Origin: Amaricoccus macauensis
GTDB lineage: Bacteria; Pseudomonadota; Alphaproteobacteria; Rhodobacterales; Rhodobacteraceae
DNA length: 64,000 bases
NCBI RefSeq assembly: GCF_014201905.1
Contig: NZ_JACHFM010000002.1
Coordinates: forward strand, 868,001-932,000
Direction: 5' to 3'
Made by a program: the position numbers and the translations under genes. Under the pieces are notes generated by a model, which had not been told where the DNA came from, made no database searches, and worked only from the letters and a program-made list of their open reading frames with translations. Of the stretch, positions 1-9,189 are shown piece after piece; the first letter of the stretch is position 1, and the number at the start of each line of letters is the position of its first letter.

Positions 1-137
1 CGGTCATCGACGCGATCTGCCGGCGCGATCCTGACGCCGCGCAGGCGGCCCTCCGGGCACTCGCCACCAGTGTGAAGGAGGCCATGGTCGCGCAGTCGCA
101 GGAGGCCTCCGGCGCCCGGGCGACCGCCCGGGCCTGA
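1..137 (+). CDS. GntR-type regulator, C-terminal end only (partial)
   Basis: The window opens inside a reading frame (codons from base 3) that ends at the TGA at 135-137. The 44 visible residues read as an amphipathic helix with the pattern DAI..RDPDAA..ALR.L, which is how the FCD ligand-binding domain of many GntR-family repressors ends. It is convergent with uxuA, and FCD regulators of the UxuR/ExuR kind often sit beside hexuronate genes, so a role in controlling uxuA is plausible. The DNA-binding half lies outside the window, so the family call rests on the tail and the context only. Confidence 0.5.
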   Translation, partial: VIDAICRRDPDAAQAALRALATSVKEAMVAQSQEASGARATARA

Positions 138-157
138 GCCGCGACCCGCGCCCGCTC

Positions 158-1354
158 TCAGCCCGCCGAGCGGGCGGCCGCGATCCCGTGCATCACGCCG
201 CGCAGCTCGGCGAGACCGCGCAGACGGCCGATCAGCGAATAGCCGGGGTTGATCCGCTCCTTGCCGATGTCGTCGGCCAGCAGATGCCCGTGGTCCGGCC
301 GGAGCGGGATTTGCCAGTCCTCGCGACCCTCGCCGATGCGCCGTTCCTGCTCTTCGAGGAGTGCCAGCACCACGGCCGGCATGTCGGCCGTTCCGCCGAG
401 GTGGTCGGATTCGTGAAACGAGCCATCCGCTTCGAGCGTGACATTCCTCAGGTGCGCGAAGTGGATCTTCGGTCCGAACTCGCGCACCATCGCCGGCAGG
501 TCGTTCTCCGCGCGCGTCCCGTAGGAGCCGGTGCAGAACGTGAGCCCGTTCGCCGGGCTCTCGGCGGCGGCGAGCAGCTGCCGGGCGTCGGCCGCCGACG
601 AGACGATCCGCGGCAGTCCGAACAACGGAAAGGACGGGTCGTCCGGGTGGATGCAGAGCCGGACCCCGGTCTCTTCCGCGACCGGCGTGATCTCGCGCAG
701 GAAGTACCCGAGGTGCCCGCGCAGCTCCTCCGGGCCGATGCCGTCATAGTCGGCGAGAGCGGCGCGAAAGCTCTCGCGGTCGTAGCTCCGTTCCGTCGCC
801 GGCAGCCCGGCAATGAGCACACGCTCGATGGCCGCCATCCCCGCCTCGCCACGCTCGGCGAGCCGCGCCTCGGCCTCACGGATCCGCTCGGGCGTATAAT
901 CGCCCTCGGCGCCCTGACGCTTCAGCAGGAAGACATCGTAGGCGGCGAAATCGACGGCGTCGAAGCGCAGCGCCAGCGCGCCGGTCGGCATCGGATAGCG
1001 CAGTTCGGTGCGGGTCCAATCGCAGACCGGCATGAAATTGTAGCAGATCGTCCGGATCCCGGCCCGGCCAAGCGCGCGGAGCGTGTCCTTGTACCAGCCG
1101 ATATAGCGGTCGCGCTCGGGCGTCCCGGTCTTGATCGAGTTGTGGACGGGAATGCTTTCGACCACCGCCCACTCAAGCCCCGCAGCCTCGATCTCCGCCT
1201 TGCGCCGGGCGATCGCATCATCGGGCCAGGGCGAGCCGTCGTAGATCTGATGCAGCGCGGTGACGATGCCGGTCGCGCCCGCCTGTGCGATGTGGGCGAT
1301 CGGCACCGGATCGTTTGGCCCGTACCAGCGGAAGCATTCCTTCATCTGTCGCAT
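158..1354 (-). CDS. uxuA: Mannonate dehydratase UxuA
   Basis: Dehydrates D-mannonate to 2-keto-3-deoxy-D-gluconate in the cytoplasmic hexuronate (glucuronate) pathway. The 398 residues match the usual length of about 395. Family features are the N-terminal [10 protein letters not shown], the metal-site stretch CIHPDDP near residues 234-240, [12 protein letters not shown] near 274-285, HFAHLRNV near 298-305 and RPDHGHLL near 352-359. The ATG at 1354 gives the conserved N-terminus. It is divergent from an SDR gene that starts about 140 bp away and convergent with a GntR-type regulator, so the cluster looks like a small uronate catabolic module. No mannitol-dehydrogenase-type UxuB is present; the neighbouring SDR could supply the fructuronate reductase step, which is inference. 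Confidence 0.93.
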   Translation of the reverse strand: MRQMKECFRWYGPNDPVPIAHIAQAGATGIVTALHQIYDGSPWPDDAIARRKAEIEAAGLEWAVVESIPVHNSIKTGTPERDRYIGWYKDTLRALGRAGIRTICYNFMPVCDWTRTELRYPMPTGALALRFDAVDFAAYDVFLLKRQGAEGDYTPERIREAEARLAERGEAGMAAIERVLIAGLPATERSYDRESFRAALADYDGIGPEELRGHLGYFLREITPVAEETGVRLCIHPDDPSFPLFGLPRIVSSAADARQLLAAAESPANGLTFCTGSYGTRAENDLPAMVREFGPKIHFAHLRNVTLEADGSFHESDHLGGTADMPAVVLALLEEQERRIGEGREDWQIPLRPDHGHLLADDIGKERINPGYSLIGRLRGLAELRGVMHGIAAARSAG

Positions 1355-1495
1355 GTCCCTGCCCTCCCAACGGCTTTGCCGTCCTGCCTAGCGGATGCCG
1401 GCCTGCGTTATCCACGACTTTTCGGTGCTGGCGCCAAGGTGCGGTCCTCGGCAATGATCTGCGCCGACAAAAGCATCAACAGGGACGCAAGCGAG

Positions 1496-2284
1496 ATGAT
1501 GGAGGACGAGTTCGAGGGGAAGGCGGCGCTGGTCACCGGCACGTCGGGAATCGGCCGGGCGAGCGCGATCCGGCTCGCCGAGGCCGGGGCGGAGGTGCTG
1601 GTCTGTGGGGTCGATGCCGGGGCGAATCGTGCGCTCGAAACCTTCGCCGCATCGCGTGGCCTGCCGATCCGGGTGCGCCGCGCCGATGTGACGCAGGAGA
1701 TCGAGGTGGAGGCGGCGGTCGCCGATTGCGTCGACCACTCGGGCGGTCTCGACATCATCGTCAACGCCGCCGCCGTGCATCCGTATGGCACGGTGCTCGA
1801 CACCGACGGGGCGACCTTTGCGCGCTGCCTCGCGGTCAACGTGGGCTCGATCCACCTCACCGCCCGTCACGGCATCCCGGAGATGATCCAGCGTGGCGGC
1901 GGGGCGATCGTCAATCTCTCCTCGGTGCAGGGCTATGCCTGTCAGCAGGGCATTGCGGCCTACGTGGCGAGCAAGGGGGCGATCCACGCGCTTACCCGCG
2001 CCATGGCGATCGACCACGCGGGCGCAAAGATTCGGGTGAACTCGGTCTCTCCCGGCTCGGTCAGGACGCCGATCCTCGCGCTCGCGGCGCAGAAGCTGGG
2101 TTCCGACCTGTCTGAGGAAGAGGTCTTTGCCCGCTTTGGCGCCGCGCACCCCATCGGCCGAATCGGCGAACCGGAAGAGATTGCCGAGATGATCGCCTAC
2201 CTGGTGTCCGACCGCGCGGGTTTCGTCACCGGCGCGGATTTCGTGATCGACGGCGGCCTGACCGCCGGGCTTGCGGTGCGCTGA
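1496..2284 (+). CDS. SDR family oxidoreductase (possible fructuronate reductase)
   Basis: Short-chain dehydrogenase of 262 residues using NAD(P)H. A Rossmann fold starts at residue 10, the active-site Ser is in LSS near 141-143 and the catalytic YxxxK is Y156-K160 (YVASK). The C-terminal GG in DFVIDGGL is typical. Two oddities are visible: the glycine motif reads TGTSGIG, one residue shorter than the usual TGxxxGxG, and the NNAG strand is replaced by NAAA. Two ATGs in a row (1496, 1499) and an upstream in-frame ATG at 1454 are possible starts; 1496 places the Rossmann fold as in other family members. Divergent from uxuA, so a uronate or aldonate substrate is likely but unproven. Confidence 0.8.
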   Translation: MMEDEFEGKAALVTGTSGIGRASAIRLAEAGAEVLVCGVDAGANRALETFAASRGLPIRVRRADVTQEIEVEAAVADCVDHSGGLDIIVNAAAVHPYGTVLDTDGATFARCLAVNVGSIHLTARHGIPEMIQRGGGAIVNLSSVQGYACQQGIAAYVASKGAIHALTRAMAIDHAGAKIRVNSVSPGSVRTPILALAAQKLGSDLSEEEVFARFGAAHPIGRIGEPEEIAEMIAYLVSDRAGFVTGADFVIDGGLTAGLAVR

Positions 2285-2315
2285 ACGCGCCCGTTGCGCG
2301 GGGGATGAACGGAAA

Positions 2316-2349
2316 GGGGCTGGAACCGGCGCGTCGCGGTTCCAGCCCC
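2316..2349. terminator. Bidirectional hairpin between SDR and MFS genes
   Basis: A perfect 12-bp inverted repeat (2316-2327 with 2338-2349, arm GGGGCTGGAACC) with a 10-nt loop lies between two convergent genes. On the minus strand it is followed by TTTCC, a weak T-run. A shared transcription terminator is the simplest reading. Confidence 0.7.
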
Positions 2350-2416
2350 TGTCCGTCTCGCGCAGGCGTCTCACGCGGGGCGCTCGTCGACCCGCGCGAA
2401 TTGGCAGCGCCGGGCC

Positions 2417-3709
2417 TCAGTGCATCTCGAGGCGCTGGCTCAGGAGCAGCGCCACGACGGTCACGATCGTGCCCGACAGCAGGTAGGCGCCCGAGGAGAA
2501 CAGCCCGTAGTTCGACGCGAGCCAGAGCGCCACGAACGGCGCGAAACCGGCGCCGAAGAGCCATGCCAGATCAGAGGTGAGCGCCGACGCGGTGTAGCGA
2601 TACTGCTTCTCGAACCGGGAGGCGACCGCTCCGGACGACTGGCCGAACGAGAACCCGAGCAGCGTGAAGCCCAGGACCATGAAGAAGAACTCGCCCACCA
2701 GCCCGCCGTCGAGCAGCGTCGGCGCGACGAGGGAATAGATACCGATCGCGACGGCGCAGATGAGCAGCAGCGCCCGACGCCCGATGCGGTCAGCCAGCGC
2801 GCCCGAGCCGATCACCGCAGCAAGGCAGATGAACACCGTGCCGATCTCGATCGCGAGGAATGCCGGCACGTCGGTGGTCGACTTCAGGTAGACCCATGAG
2901 AGCGGGAACACCGTCACCATGTGGAAGAGCGCGAAGGTGGCGAGCGGGGTGAAGGCACCGATCAGGATGTTCACGCCCTCGACCCGCAGCGTCTCGCGGA
3001 TGCGCGTCGGCTGCAATTCGAGGTTCTTGAACTGCCGCTCGTACTCGGGCGTCACAACGATTCGGAGCCGTGCGAACAGCGCCACCACGTTGATGGCGAA
3101 GGCCACGAAGAACGGATAGCGCCAGCCCCAATCGAGGAAATCGCTCTCGGGCATTGCAGTCAGGAGATACATGAAGAGCGCGCTTGCGACAAATAGACCC
3201 ACCGGTGCGCCGAGCTGCGGTATCATCGCATACCAGCCCCGCTGGTTCTCGGGCGCGTTCATCGCCAGCATGGACGCAAGACCATCCCAGGTGCCCCCGA
3301 GTGCAAGGCCCTGCGCGAAGCGCATGATGGCAAGAATCAGGATCGCATAGCCGCCAGCGAGCGAATAGTCGGGCATGAAGGCGATGCCCGCTGTAGCGCA
3401 GCCGAGCAAGAACAGCGCAGCAGTCAACTTGATGCCGCGCCCGTATTTCCGGTCGACCCACATGAAAAACAGCGTGCCGAACGGCCGGGCGACGAAGGCG
3501 AGCGCAAAGAGAAGGAAGGACAGCATGACGCCGTCCAGTGGTTCCGCAAAGGGAAACATTACCCGTGGAAATACCAGAACAGACGCAATCGCGAAAACGA
3601 AGAAGTCGAAAAATTCCGAGCTTCTTCCGATGATGACGCCAATCGCAATTTCCCCGGGGCTCGTTTCATGATCGACCGAGTCGTGGGCTGGGCCCGCCTG
3701 ATAGGCCAT
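2417..3709 (-). CDS. MFS transporter, MHS-like (metabolite:proton symporter)
   Basis: Inner-membrane carrier of 430 residues with about 12 hydrophobic segments. The opening segment GRSSEFFDFFVF is followed by RPFGTLFFMWVDRKYGR, the loop 2-3 signature of the sugar-transporter branch of the major facilitator superfamily and its metabolite:H+ symporter group. The repeat of this signature (DRIGRR) appears in the second half. It is convergent with the SDR of the uronate module and may import a uronate or related organic acid; the substrate cannot be read from sequence. The ATG at 3709 precedes a hydrophilic leader of about 20 residues. Confidence 0.8.
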   Translation of the reverse strand: MAYQAGPAHDSVDHETSPGEIAIGVIIGRSSEFFDFFVFAIASVLVFPRVMFPFAEPLDGVMLSFLLFALAFVARPFGTLFFMWVDRKYGRGIKLTAALFLLGCATAGIAFMPDYSLAGGYAILILAIMRFAQGLALGGTWDGLASMLAMNAPENQRGWYAMIPQLGAPVGLFVASALFMYLLTAMPESDFLDWGWRYPFFVAFAINVVALFARLRIVVTPEYERQFKNLELQPTRIRETLRVEGVNILIGAFTPLATFALFHMVTVFPLSWVYLKSTTDVPAFLAIEIGTVFICLAAVIGSGALADRIGRRALLLICAVAIGIYSLVAPTLLDGGLVGEFFFMVLGFTLLGFSFGQSSGAVASRFEKQYRYTASALTSDLAWLFGAGFAPFVALWLASNYGLFSSGAYLLSGTIVTVVALLLSQRLEMH

Positions 3710-3878
3710 TTCGCCCCCTTTCTTCGCTGAATCCCGCCGGAATTGTCCCGGCCCTCACTCCGACTCTCCTTATACCTCGGTGCGAGTATATGCTACGGGT
3801 GATTCAGGTTGTCCTTGCACATAGTCGCCAGACGTTGGATGGGAAGGTGTTAGTCCGGTACGGGGGTCTCGGGGGTCG

Positions 3879-4961
3879 ATGATGCGAAAACTGATAATCG
3901 GGATGTCGCCGCTTCTTCTGCTCGGCGGTTGTGGGATGGTGGTTCTATCACCATCTGGTTATGTAGCTGCACAACAACGTGATCTTTTGATCAGCTCGAC
4001 GTTACTCATGCTGCTCGTCATCATTCCGGTGATGGGCCTCACGGTGTTCTTCGCCTGGCGCTACAGCGCCAAGCGCGACGGGAACTACGACCCGAATTTC
4101 CACCACTCGACCGGTCTCGAGCTCATCATCTGGGCCGTGCCGCTGATGATCATCATCTGCCTCGGCGCGATCACATGGGTCGGCACCCACCGGCTCGATC
4201 CGTTCCGGCCGCTCACCCACATCGGCGAGCGCCGCCCGATCAGCCCGACGGTGGAGCCTCTCGACATCGAGGTGGTGGCGCTCGACTGGAAATGGCTGTT
4301 CATCTACCCGGAGTACGGCGTCGCCACGGTCAACGAGGCCGCCGTGCCGGTCGACCGGCCGATCAACTTCCACCTGACATCGCAGTCGGTGATGAACGCC
4401 TTCTACGTTCCCGCGCTCGCGGGCATGATCTACGCCATGCCGTCGATGACCTCGCAGCTTCACGCGGTCATGAACCTGCCCGGCGACTACGAGGGTTTCT
4501 CGTCGAACTACAGCGGCGCTGGCTTCTCCGGCATGCGCTTCCGCTTCCGCGGGCTCGACGCCCCGGACTTCACCTCCTGGGTCGCCGAGGCGCGCCGGAG
4601 CGGCGAAACGCTCGACCGGGCGCGTTATCTCGAACTCGCCAAGCCCTCGGAGAACGAGCCGCCGGTGTTCTTCGGCACCGTCGATCCCGACCTCTTCCGC
4701 CGCGCGGTCAACCGCTGCGTCGAGGACGGGCGCATGTGCGTCGACGAGATGATGGCGCTCGGCTCGACGGGCGGCACCGGCCTTCTCGGGACGATCAACA
4801 CCGTCGCCGTCGCAGGCCCGACATCGGCCTTCGGTGCACGGCCGTTCCACGTGGACGAACTCTGCACGCCGCAGGAGGCGATCCGGCAGTCCGGTCGCGA
4901 GAGCGTCGTGCTTCTCGATCCGGCCCCCCTGCCGATCTCCACCCCGGACGAAACTCTCTAA
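3879..4961 (+). CDS. cyoA: Cytochrome o ubiquinol oxidase subunit II
   Basis: Subunit II of the heme-copper quinol oxidase, which reduces O2 to water with ubiquinol while pumping protons. The 360-residue protein has a lipoprotein signal peptide with a lipobox LGGC near residues 15-18, two membrane helices (about 38-60 and 84-106) and a periplasmic cupredoxin fold. The Cu(A) ligand cysteines of cytochrome c oxidases are absent, as expected for a quinol oxidase, and the SVMNAFYVPALAGMIYAMP block is typical of CyoA. First of four tightly spaced genes (12 bp to cyoB). Two ATGs in tandem (3879, 3882) are equivalent start candidates. No clear promoter motif was recognised in the 169-bp divergent gap. 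Confidence 0.95.
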   Translation: MMRKLIIGMSPLLLLGGCGMVVLSPSGYVAAQQRDLLISSTLLMLLVIIPVMGLTVFFAWRYSAKRDGNYDPNFHHSTGLELIIWAVPLMIIICLGAITWVGTHRLDPFRPLTHIGERRPISPTVEPLDIEVVALDWKWLFIYPEYGVATVNEAAVPVDRPINFHLTSQSVMNAFYVPALAGMIYAMPSMTSQLHAVMNLPGDYEGFSSNYSGAGFSGMRFRFRGLDAPDFTSWVAEARRSGETLDRARYLELAKPSENEPPVFFGTVDPDLFRRAVNRCVEDGRMCVDEMMALGSTGGTGLLGTINTVAVAGPTSAFGARPFHVDELCTPQEAIRQSGRESVVLLDPAPLPISTPDETL

Positions 4962-4973
4962 GGACGGCAGAAC

Positions 4974-6986
4974 ATGGCTATCGAGACATTCGCGAGCCCG
5001 GAGACGAGCTTTCTGTTCGGCCGTCTGACCTGGTCAGCGATCCCGCTGCACGAACCCATCGTCGTCGTGACGTTCATCGTCGTGGCGATCGGCGGCATCG
5101 CGCTTCTCGGCGCACTGACCTACTTCAAGGTCTGGGGCTACCTCTGGAAGGAATGGTTCACCTCGGTGGACCACAAGAAGATCGGCATCATGTACATGGT
5201 GCTCGGCCTCATCATGCTGCTGCGCGGCTTCGCCGACGCGATCATGATGCGGCTTCAGCAGGCCATGGCCTTCAACGGGTCAGAGGGCTACCTGAACGCG
5301 CACCACTACGATCAGATCTTCACCGCCCACGGCGTGATCATGATCTTCTTCGTGGCGATGCCGTTCGTCACCGGCATGATGAACTACATCATGCCGCTGC
5401 AGATCGGCGCCCGAGACGTCGCCTTTCCGTTCCTGAACAACTTCTCGTTCTGGATGACGGTGGGCGGCGCGGTCATCGTGATGGCCTCGCTCTTCGTCGG
5501 TGAATTCGCCCAGACCGGCTGGCTCGCCTATCCGCCGCTCTCCGGCATCGCGGGCAGTCCATACGTCGGGGTCGACTACTACATCTGGGGCCTCCAGGTC
5601 GCGGGCGTCGGGACTACATTGTCAGGCATCAACCTGATCGTGACGATCGTGAAGATGCGCTGCCCGGGCATGACCATGATGCGGATGCCCGTCTTCACCT
5701 GGACCGCCCTCTGCGCGAACATCCTGATCGTCGCCTCGTTCCCGGTGCTGACCGCCTGCCTCGTGCTGCTCACCCTCGACCGCTACGTGGGCACCAACTT
5801 CTTCACCGCCGACAACGGCGGCAATCCGATGATGTACGTGAACCTCATCTGGATCTGGGGACACCCGGAGGTCTACATCCTCGTGCTGCCGGCCTTCGGC
5901 ATCTTCTCGGAAGTCACCTCGACCTACTGCGGCAAGCGGCTCTTCGGCTACTCGTCGATGGTCTACGCCACGGTCTGCATCACCGTGCTCTCCTACATCG
6001 TCTGGCTGCACCACTTCTTCACGATGGGCTCGGGCGCGAGCGTGAACTCGTTCTTCGGCATCGCGACGATGATCATCTCGATCCCGACCGGCGCGAAGCT
6101 CTTCAACTGGCTCTTCACCATGTATCGCGGCCGCATCCGCTACGAGCTGCCGATGATGTGGACGATCGCCTTCATGCTGACGTTCATCATCGGCGGCATG
6201 ACCGGCGTCATGCTCGCGGTGCCGCCGGCGGACTTCGTGCTGCACAACTCGCTCTTCCTGATCGCGCACTTCCACAACGTGATCATCGGCGGCGTGCTCT
6301 TCGGTCTCTTCGCCGGCATCACCTTCTGGTGGCCGAAGGCCTTCGGCTTCCGCCTCGACCCGTTCTGGGGCAAGGTCTCGTTCTGGTGCTGGGTCTCGGG
6401 CTTCTGGGTGGCCTTCACGCCGCTCTACATCCTCGGCTTCATGGGCGTCACCCGGCGCATGCGGGTCTTCGATGATCCGAGCCTGCAGATCTGGTTCCTG
6501 ATCGCCTCCCTCGGCGCGGTCCTCATCGCCATCGGCATCGCGGCGATGATCATCCAGTTCGCGGTCTCGATCTGGCGGCGCGACGAGCTCCGCGACACCA
6601 CGGGCGATCCGTGGGACGGCCGGACGCTCGAATGGGCGACCTCCTCGCCGCCACCCGCCTACAACTTCGCCTTCACGCCCGTCGCGCATGACATCGACGC
6701 CTGGTGGGACATGAAGACGCACGGCTACCGCCGGCCGCAGGAAGGCTTCAAGCCGATCCACATGCCGCAGAACACCTCGAGCGGCATCATCCTCGCCGGC
6801 CTCGCCACGGTCTGCGGCATGGCGCTCATCTGGTACATCTGGTGGCTCGCCATCCTCGCCTTCGCGGCGATGATCGCCACGGCGATCTGGCACACCTTCA
6901 ACTACAACCGCGACTACAACATTCCGGCAGCGGACGTGACGGCCGTCGAGGCCCAGCGCAGCCGCATGCTGGCAGGGAGGGCCTGA
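4974..6986 (+). CDS. cyoB: Cytochrome o ubiquinol oxidase subunit I
   Basis: Catalytic subunit of the bo3-type oxidase, 670 residues, about 15 membrane helices. The heme-copper ligands are all present: the Cu(B) histidine and cross-linked tyrosine in WGHPEVYI, the HH pair in WLHHFFTMG, and the heme histidines in HFHNVI. Length and the extra C-terminal helices fit CyoB rather than CtaD. It lies 12 bp after cyoA and 4 bp before cyoC. Heme O is needed for this enzyme, but its synthase gene cyoE is not in the window. Confidence 0.97.
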   Translation: MAIETFASPETSFLFGRLTWSAIPLHEPIVVVTFIVVAIGGIALLGALTYFKVWGYLWKEWFTSVDHKKIGIMYMVLGLIMLLRGFADAIMMRLQQAMAFNGSEGYLNAHHYDQIFTAHGVIMIFFVAMPFVTGMMNYIMPLQIGARDVAFPFLNNFSFWMTVGGAVIVMASLFVGEFAQTGWLAYPPLSGIAGSPYVGVDYYIWGLQVAGVGTTLSGINLIVTIVKMRCPGMTMMRMPVFTWTALCANILIVASFPVLTACLVLLTLDRYVGTNFFTADNGGNPMMYVNLIWIWGHPEVYILVLPAFGIFSEVTSTYCGKRLFGYSSMVYATVCITVLSYIVWLHHFFTMGSGASVNSFFGIATMIISIPTGAKLFNWLFTMYRGRIRYELPMMWTIAFMLTFIIGGMTGVMLAVPPADFVLHNSLFLIAHFHNVIIGGVLFGLFAGITFWWPKAFGFRLDPFWGKVSFWCWVSGFWVAFTPLYILGFMGVTRRMRVFDDPSLQIWFLIASLGAVLIAIGIAAMIIQFAVSIWRRDELRDTTGDPWDGRTLEWATSSPPPAYNFAFTPVAHDIDAWWDMKTHGYRRPQEGFKPIHMPQNTSSGIILAGLATVCGMALIWYIWWLAILAFAAMIATAIWHTFNYNRDYNIPAADVTAVEAQRSRMLAGRA

Positions 6987-6990
6987 GGCC

Positions 6991-7629
6991 ATGAGCGCAT
7001 CCGCGATGGCAGCCGGCCAGCCCGCGATCGGCCGGACAGACTTCTACCTCGTCGAGGAACCGCACCACGAGGCCGGTGGCTTTACCCACCTCGGCTTCTG
7101 GATCTACCTGATGAGCGACTGTCTCATCTTCGCGGTGCTCTTCGCGACCTACGGCGTGCTCGGCGCGAGCTTCGCCGGCGGCCCGGGACCGCGTGACCTG
7201 TTCGATCTCGGGCTCGTCGCGCTCAACACGACGTTCCTGCTCATCTCCTCGATCACCTACGGCTTCGCCATGCTGGCGGTCTATCAGGGCGATCAGAAGA
7301 AGACGCTCATGTGGCTCGCGGTCACCGGCCTCTTTGGCGCGTTGTTCCTCGTGGTCGAGCTCTACGAGTTCTACCACCTGATCCACGAGGGCGCCGGTCC
7401 GCAGCGCTCGGCCTTCCTGTCGGCGTTCTTCGCCCTCGTCGGAACCCACGGACTGCACGTGACGTTCGGTATCCTCTGGCTGATCGTGCTCGTCGTGCAG
7501 ATCAACAAGCGCGGGCTCATCCCGGCGAACGTGCGGCGGCTCACCTGCCTGTCGCTGTTCTGGCACTTCCTCGACCTCGTCTGGATCGGGGTCTTCACCT
7601 ACGTCTACCTGTTCGGAGTCCTGCGATGA
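6991..7629 (+). CDS. cyoC: Cytochrome o ubiquinol oxidase subunit III
   Basis: Membrane subunit of the cyo oxidase with five hydrophobic helices in 212 residues, the usual CyoC length. The segments [32 protein letters not shown] and [17 protein letters not shown] are the conserved subunit III helices. The start ATG lies 4 bp after the cyoB stop, and the stop overlaps the cyoD start in an ATGA, which suggests translational coupling. No regulatory element is needed between these genes. Confidence 0.95.
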   Translation: MSASAMAAGQPAIGRTDFYLVEEPHHEAGGFTHLGFWIYLMSDCLIFAVLFATYGVLGASFAGGPGPRDLFDLGLVALNTTFLLISSITYGFAMLAVYQGDQKKTLMWLAVTGLFGALFLVVELYEFYHLIHEGAGPQRSAFLSAFFALVGTHGLHVTFGILWLIVLVVQINKRGLIPANVRRLTCLSLFWHFLDLVWIGVFTYVYLFGVLR

Positions 7630-8042
7630 GCGCCGACCACAGCCAAGCGTACGCCAACGATCCGCACGCCCACGCCCACGATCCGCACGCGGCGCCCCAC
7701 GGCACGTTCCAGTCCTACGTCACAGGCTTCGTGCTCGCGGTGATCCTGACCGTGATCCCGTTCTTCCTGGTGATGGCGCGGCCGATCGAAAGCGCGGGCT
7801 ACACCGCGGCGATCGTGCTCTTCTGCGCACTGCTGCAAATCCTCGTCCACATGGTGTTCTTTCTGCACATGACACCAAAGGCCGAGGACGGGTGGCTCCT
7901 GCTCTCGACGATCTTCACCATCGTGCTCGTGGTCATCACGCTCGCGGGCTCGCTCTGGATCGTCTTCCACCTGAACAACAACATGATGCCGGGCGGCATC
8001 ATGGACGACATGATCCGCGAGGCGCCACCGCCCTCGAACTGA
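7626..8042 (+). CDS. cyoD: Cytochrome o ubiquinol oxidase subunit IV
   Basis: Small membrane subunit of 138 residues with three helices, read from an ATG that overlaps the cyoC stop (ATGA). The N-terminus is histidine-rich (repeats of DPHAH), then come [31 protein letters not shown] and a third helix near [18 protein letters not shown]. This matches CyoD, which helps assemble the Cu(B)/heme site. It closes the cyo operon; the next gene, a LacI regulator, starts 19 bp later on the same strand and could be partly read through. Confidence 0.93.
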   Translation: MSADHSQAYANDPHAHAHDPHAAPHGTFQSYVTGFVLAVILTVIPFFLVMARPIESAGYTAAIVLFCALLQILVHMVFFLHMTPKAEDGWLLLSTIFTIVLVVITLAGSLWIVFHLNNNMMPGGIMDDMIREAPPPSN

Positions 8043-8061
8043 GGGCGGGCCGGCGCGCCCG

Positions 8062-9060
8062 GTGGCTAAACCCACCTTCGCCGATATCGCCCGCGCCGCG
8101 GGCGTCGGCACCGCGACCGTCGAGCGCGTCCTGAACGGACGCGGCGGCGTGCGACCCGCGACGGTGGAGCGGGTCCTCGCCGCGGCTCGCGCCCTCGACA
8201 CGCCGCGCCGTCTGCCGGACGTGCATCGCGGGATTCTGCGCATCGACGTGATCTTGGTGCGGCCGGAAACCACCTTCTACCGCCGCCTCTCTCGCGCCTT
8301 CGAGCGCATCGCCGCCACCCTCGATCCGGTGGTCCGCGTCCACCGCACCTTCGCCGATGAGGCGGACGTCGGCGCCATCGCCGGGCTCATCGCCTCCGGC
8401 GAGCACCGCCGCGCCGGGCTGATCCTCGCCGTGCCGGACCATCCTGCCATCCGGGTCGCCGTCGAGTCCGTGACGCCCGCCCTGCCCGTGGTGCACGTGG
8501 TGACCCGCGCCCACCCGTCGATCGGCGAACTCGTCGCCATCGACAACTACGCCGCCGGCCGCACCGCCGCGCATTTTCTCACCACGATGCAGCGCCGCCC
8601 CGGCGGCCTCATCGCCATCGGCCACCCGATCTATCAGGTGCACCGCGAACGCCTGCGCGGCTTCTCCGACTACCTGACGGCCGCGCCCGGCACGCACGAC
8701 CTGCGCTTCGTCGGCTTCGGTCAGGACGAGGCACGCCGCTGCGGCGACGTGCTGCACCGCGCGCTCGAGACCTGGCCCGACATCGTTGGCCTCTACAACG
8801 TCGGTGCCGGCAACCGCGCCATCGCCGACGTCCTCCGCCGCCATCCGCGCGGGCAGCACGTGTTCTTCGTGGGCCACGAGCTTTCCGACGCGACTGCCGA
8901 GGCGCTGCGCGACCGCTCGATGCAGATCGTCCTCGATCAGGCCCCCGAGGCGCAGGCGCGACGCACCATCGACCTGATGCTGAGCCGCCTCGGCCTGCTC
9001 GACATGGCCGTGGACCCAAGCCCGATCCGCTTCGTCACCGTCACCGCCGAGAGTCTCTGA
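8062..9060 (+). CDS. LacI-family transcriptional regulator
   Basis: A 332-residue repressor starting at GTG. The N-terminal helix-turn-helix is residues 4-25 (FADIARAAGVGTATVERVLNG), followed by a periplasmic-binding-protein-like ligand domain (about 58-325) of the sugar type with LVAIDNYAAGRTAAHFL and QIVLDQAPEAQA. It is followed on the same strand by a hydroxylase, a Rieske ferredoxin and a sugar-binding protein, which it probably controls; a good palindrome lies at 9076-9095 just after its stop. The inducer is probably a sugar or cyclitol such as an inositol derivative, judging from the neighbours only. Confidence 0.88.
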   Translation: MAKPTFADIARAAGVGTATVERVLNGRGGVRPATVERVLAAARALDTPRRLPDVHRGILRIDVILVRPETTFYRRLSRAFERIAATLDPVVRVHRTFADEADVGAIAGLIASGEHRRAGLILAVPDHPAIRVAVESVTPALPVVHVVTRAHPSIGELVAIDNYAAGRTAAHFLTTMQRRPGGLIAIGHPIYQVHRERLRGFSDYLTAAPGTHDLRFVGFGQDEARRCGDVLHRALETWPDIVGLYNVGAGNRAIADVLRRHPRGQHVFFVGHELSDATAEALRDRSMQIVLDQAPEAQARRTIDLMLSRLGLLDMAVDPSPIRFVTVTAESL

Positions 9061-9075
9061 CTCCGCGGCGGACCG

Positions 9076-9095
9076 CTTGATCAGATCAGATCAAG
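9076..9095. promoter_or_regulatory. Candidate LacI operator palindrome
   Basis: Arms CTTGATC and GATCAAG are exact inverted repeats around a 6-nt centre (AGATCA). The site lies 16 bp after the LacI stop and 94 bp before the hydroxylase start. LacI-family proteins bind such symmetric sites, so this is the best operator candidate for the following genes. It lacks a T-run, which argues against a terminator. Confidence 0.45.
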
Positions 9096-9189
9096 AAGCC
9101 GGTCGCCCGGTGACCCGGCGCGGCGCTATCAGCACCCCCAGCAACGACCCGACGCCCGCACCCGGCGTCGCCGGAACGGGGGAGACGCC

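Noticed and set aside
188-1495. Extension of the SDR gene far upstream on the plus strand
   Set aside because: This part is antisense to uxuA; the SDR fold begins only at about 1496.
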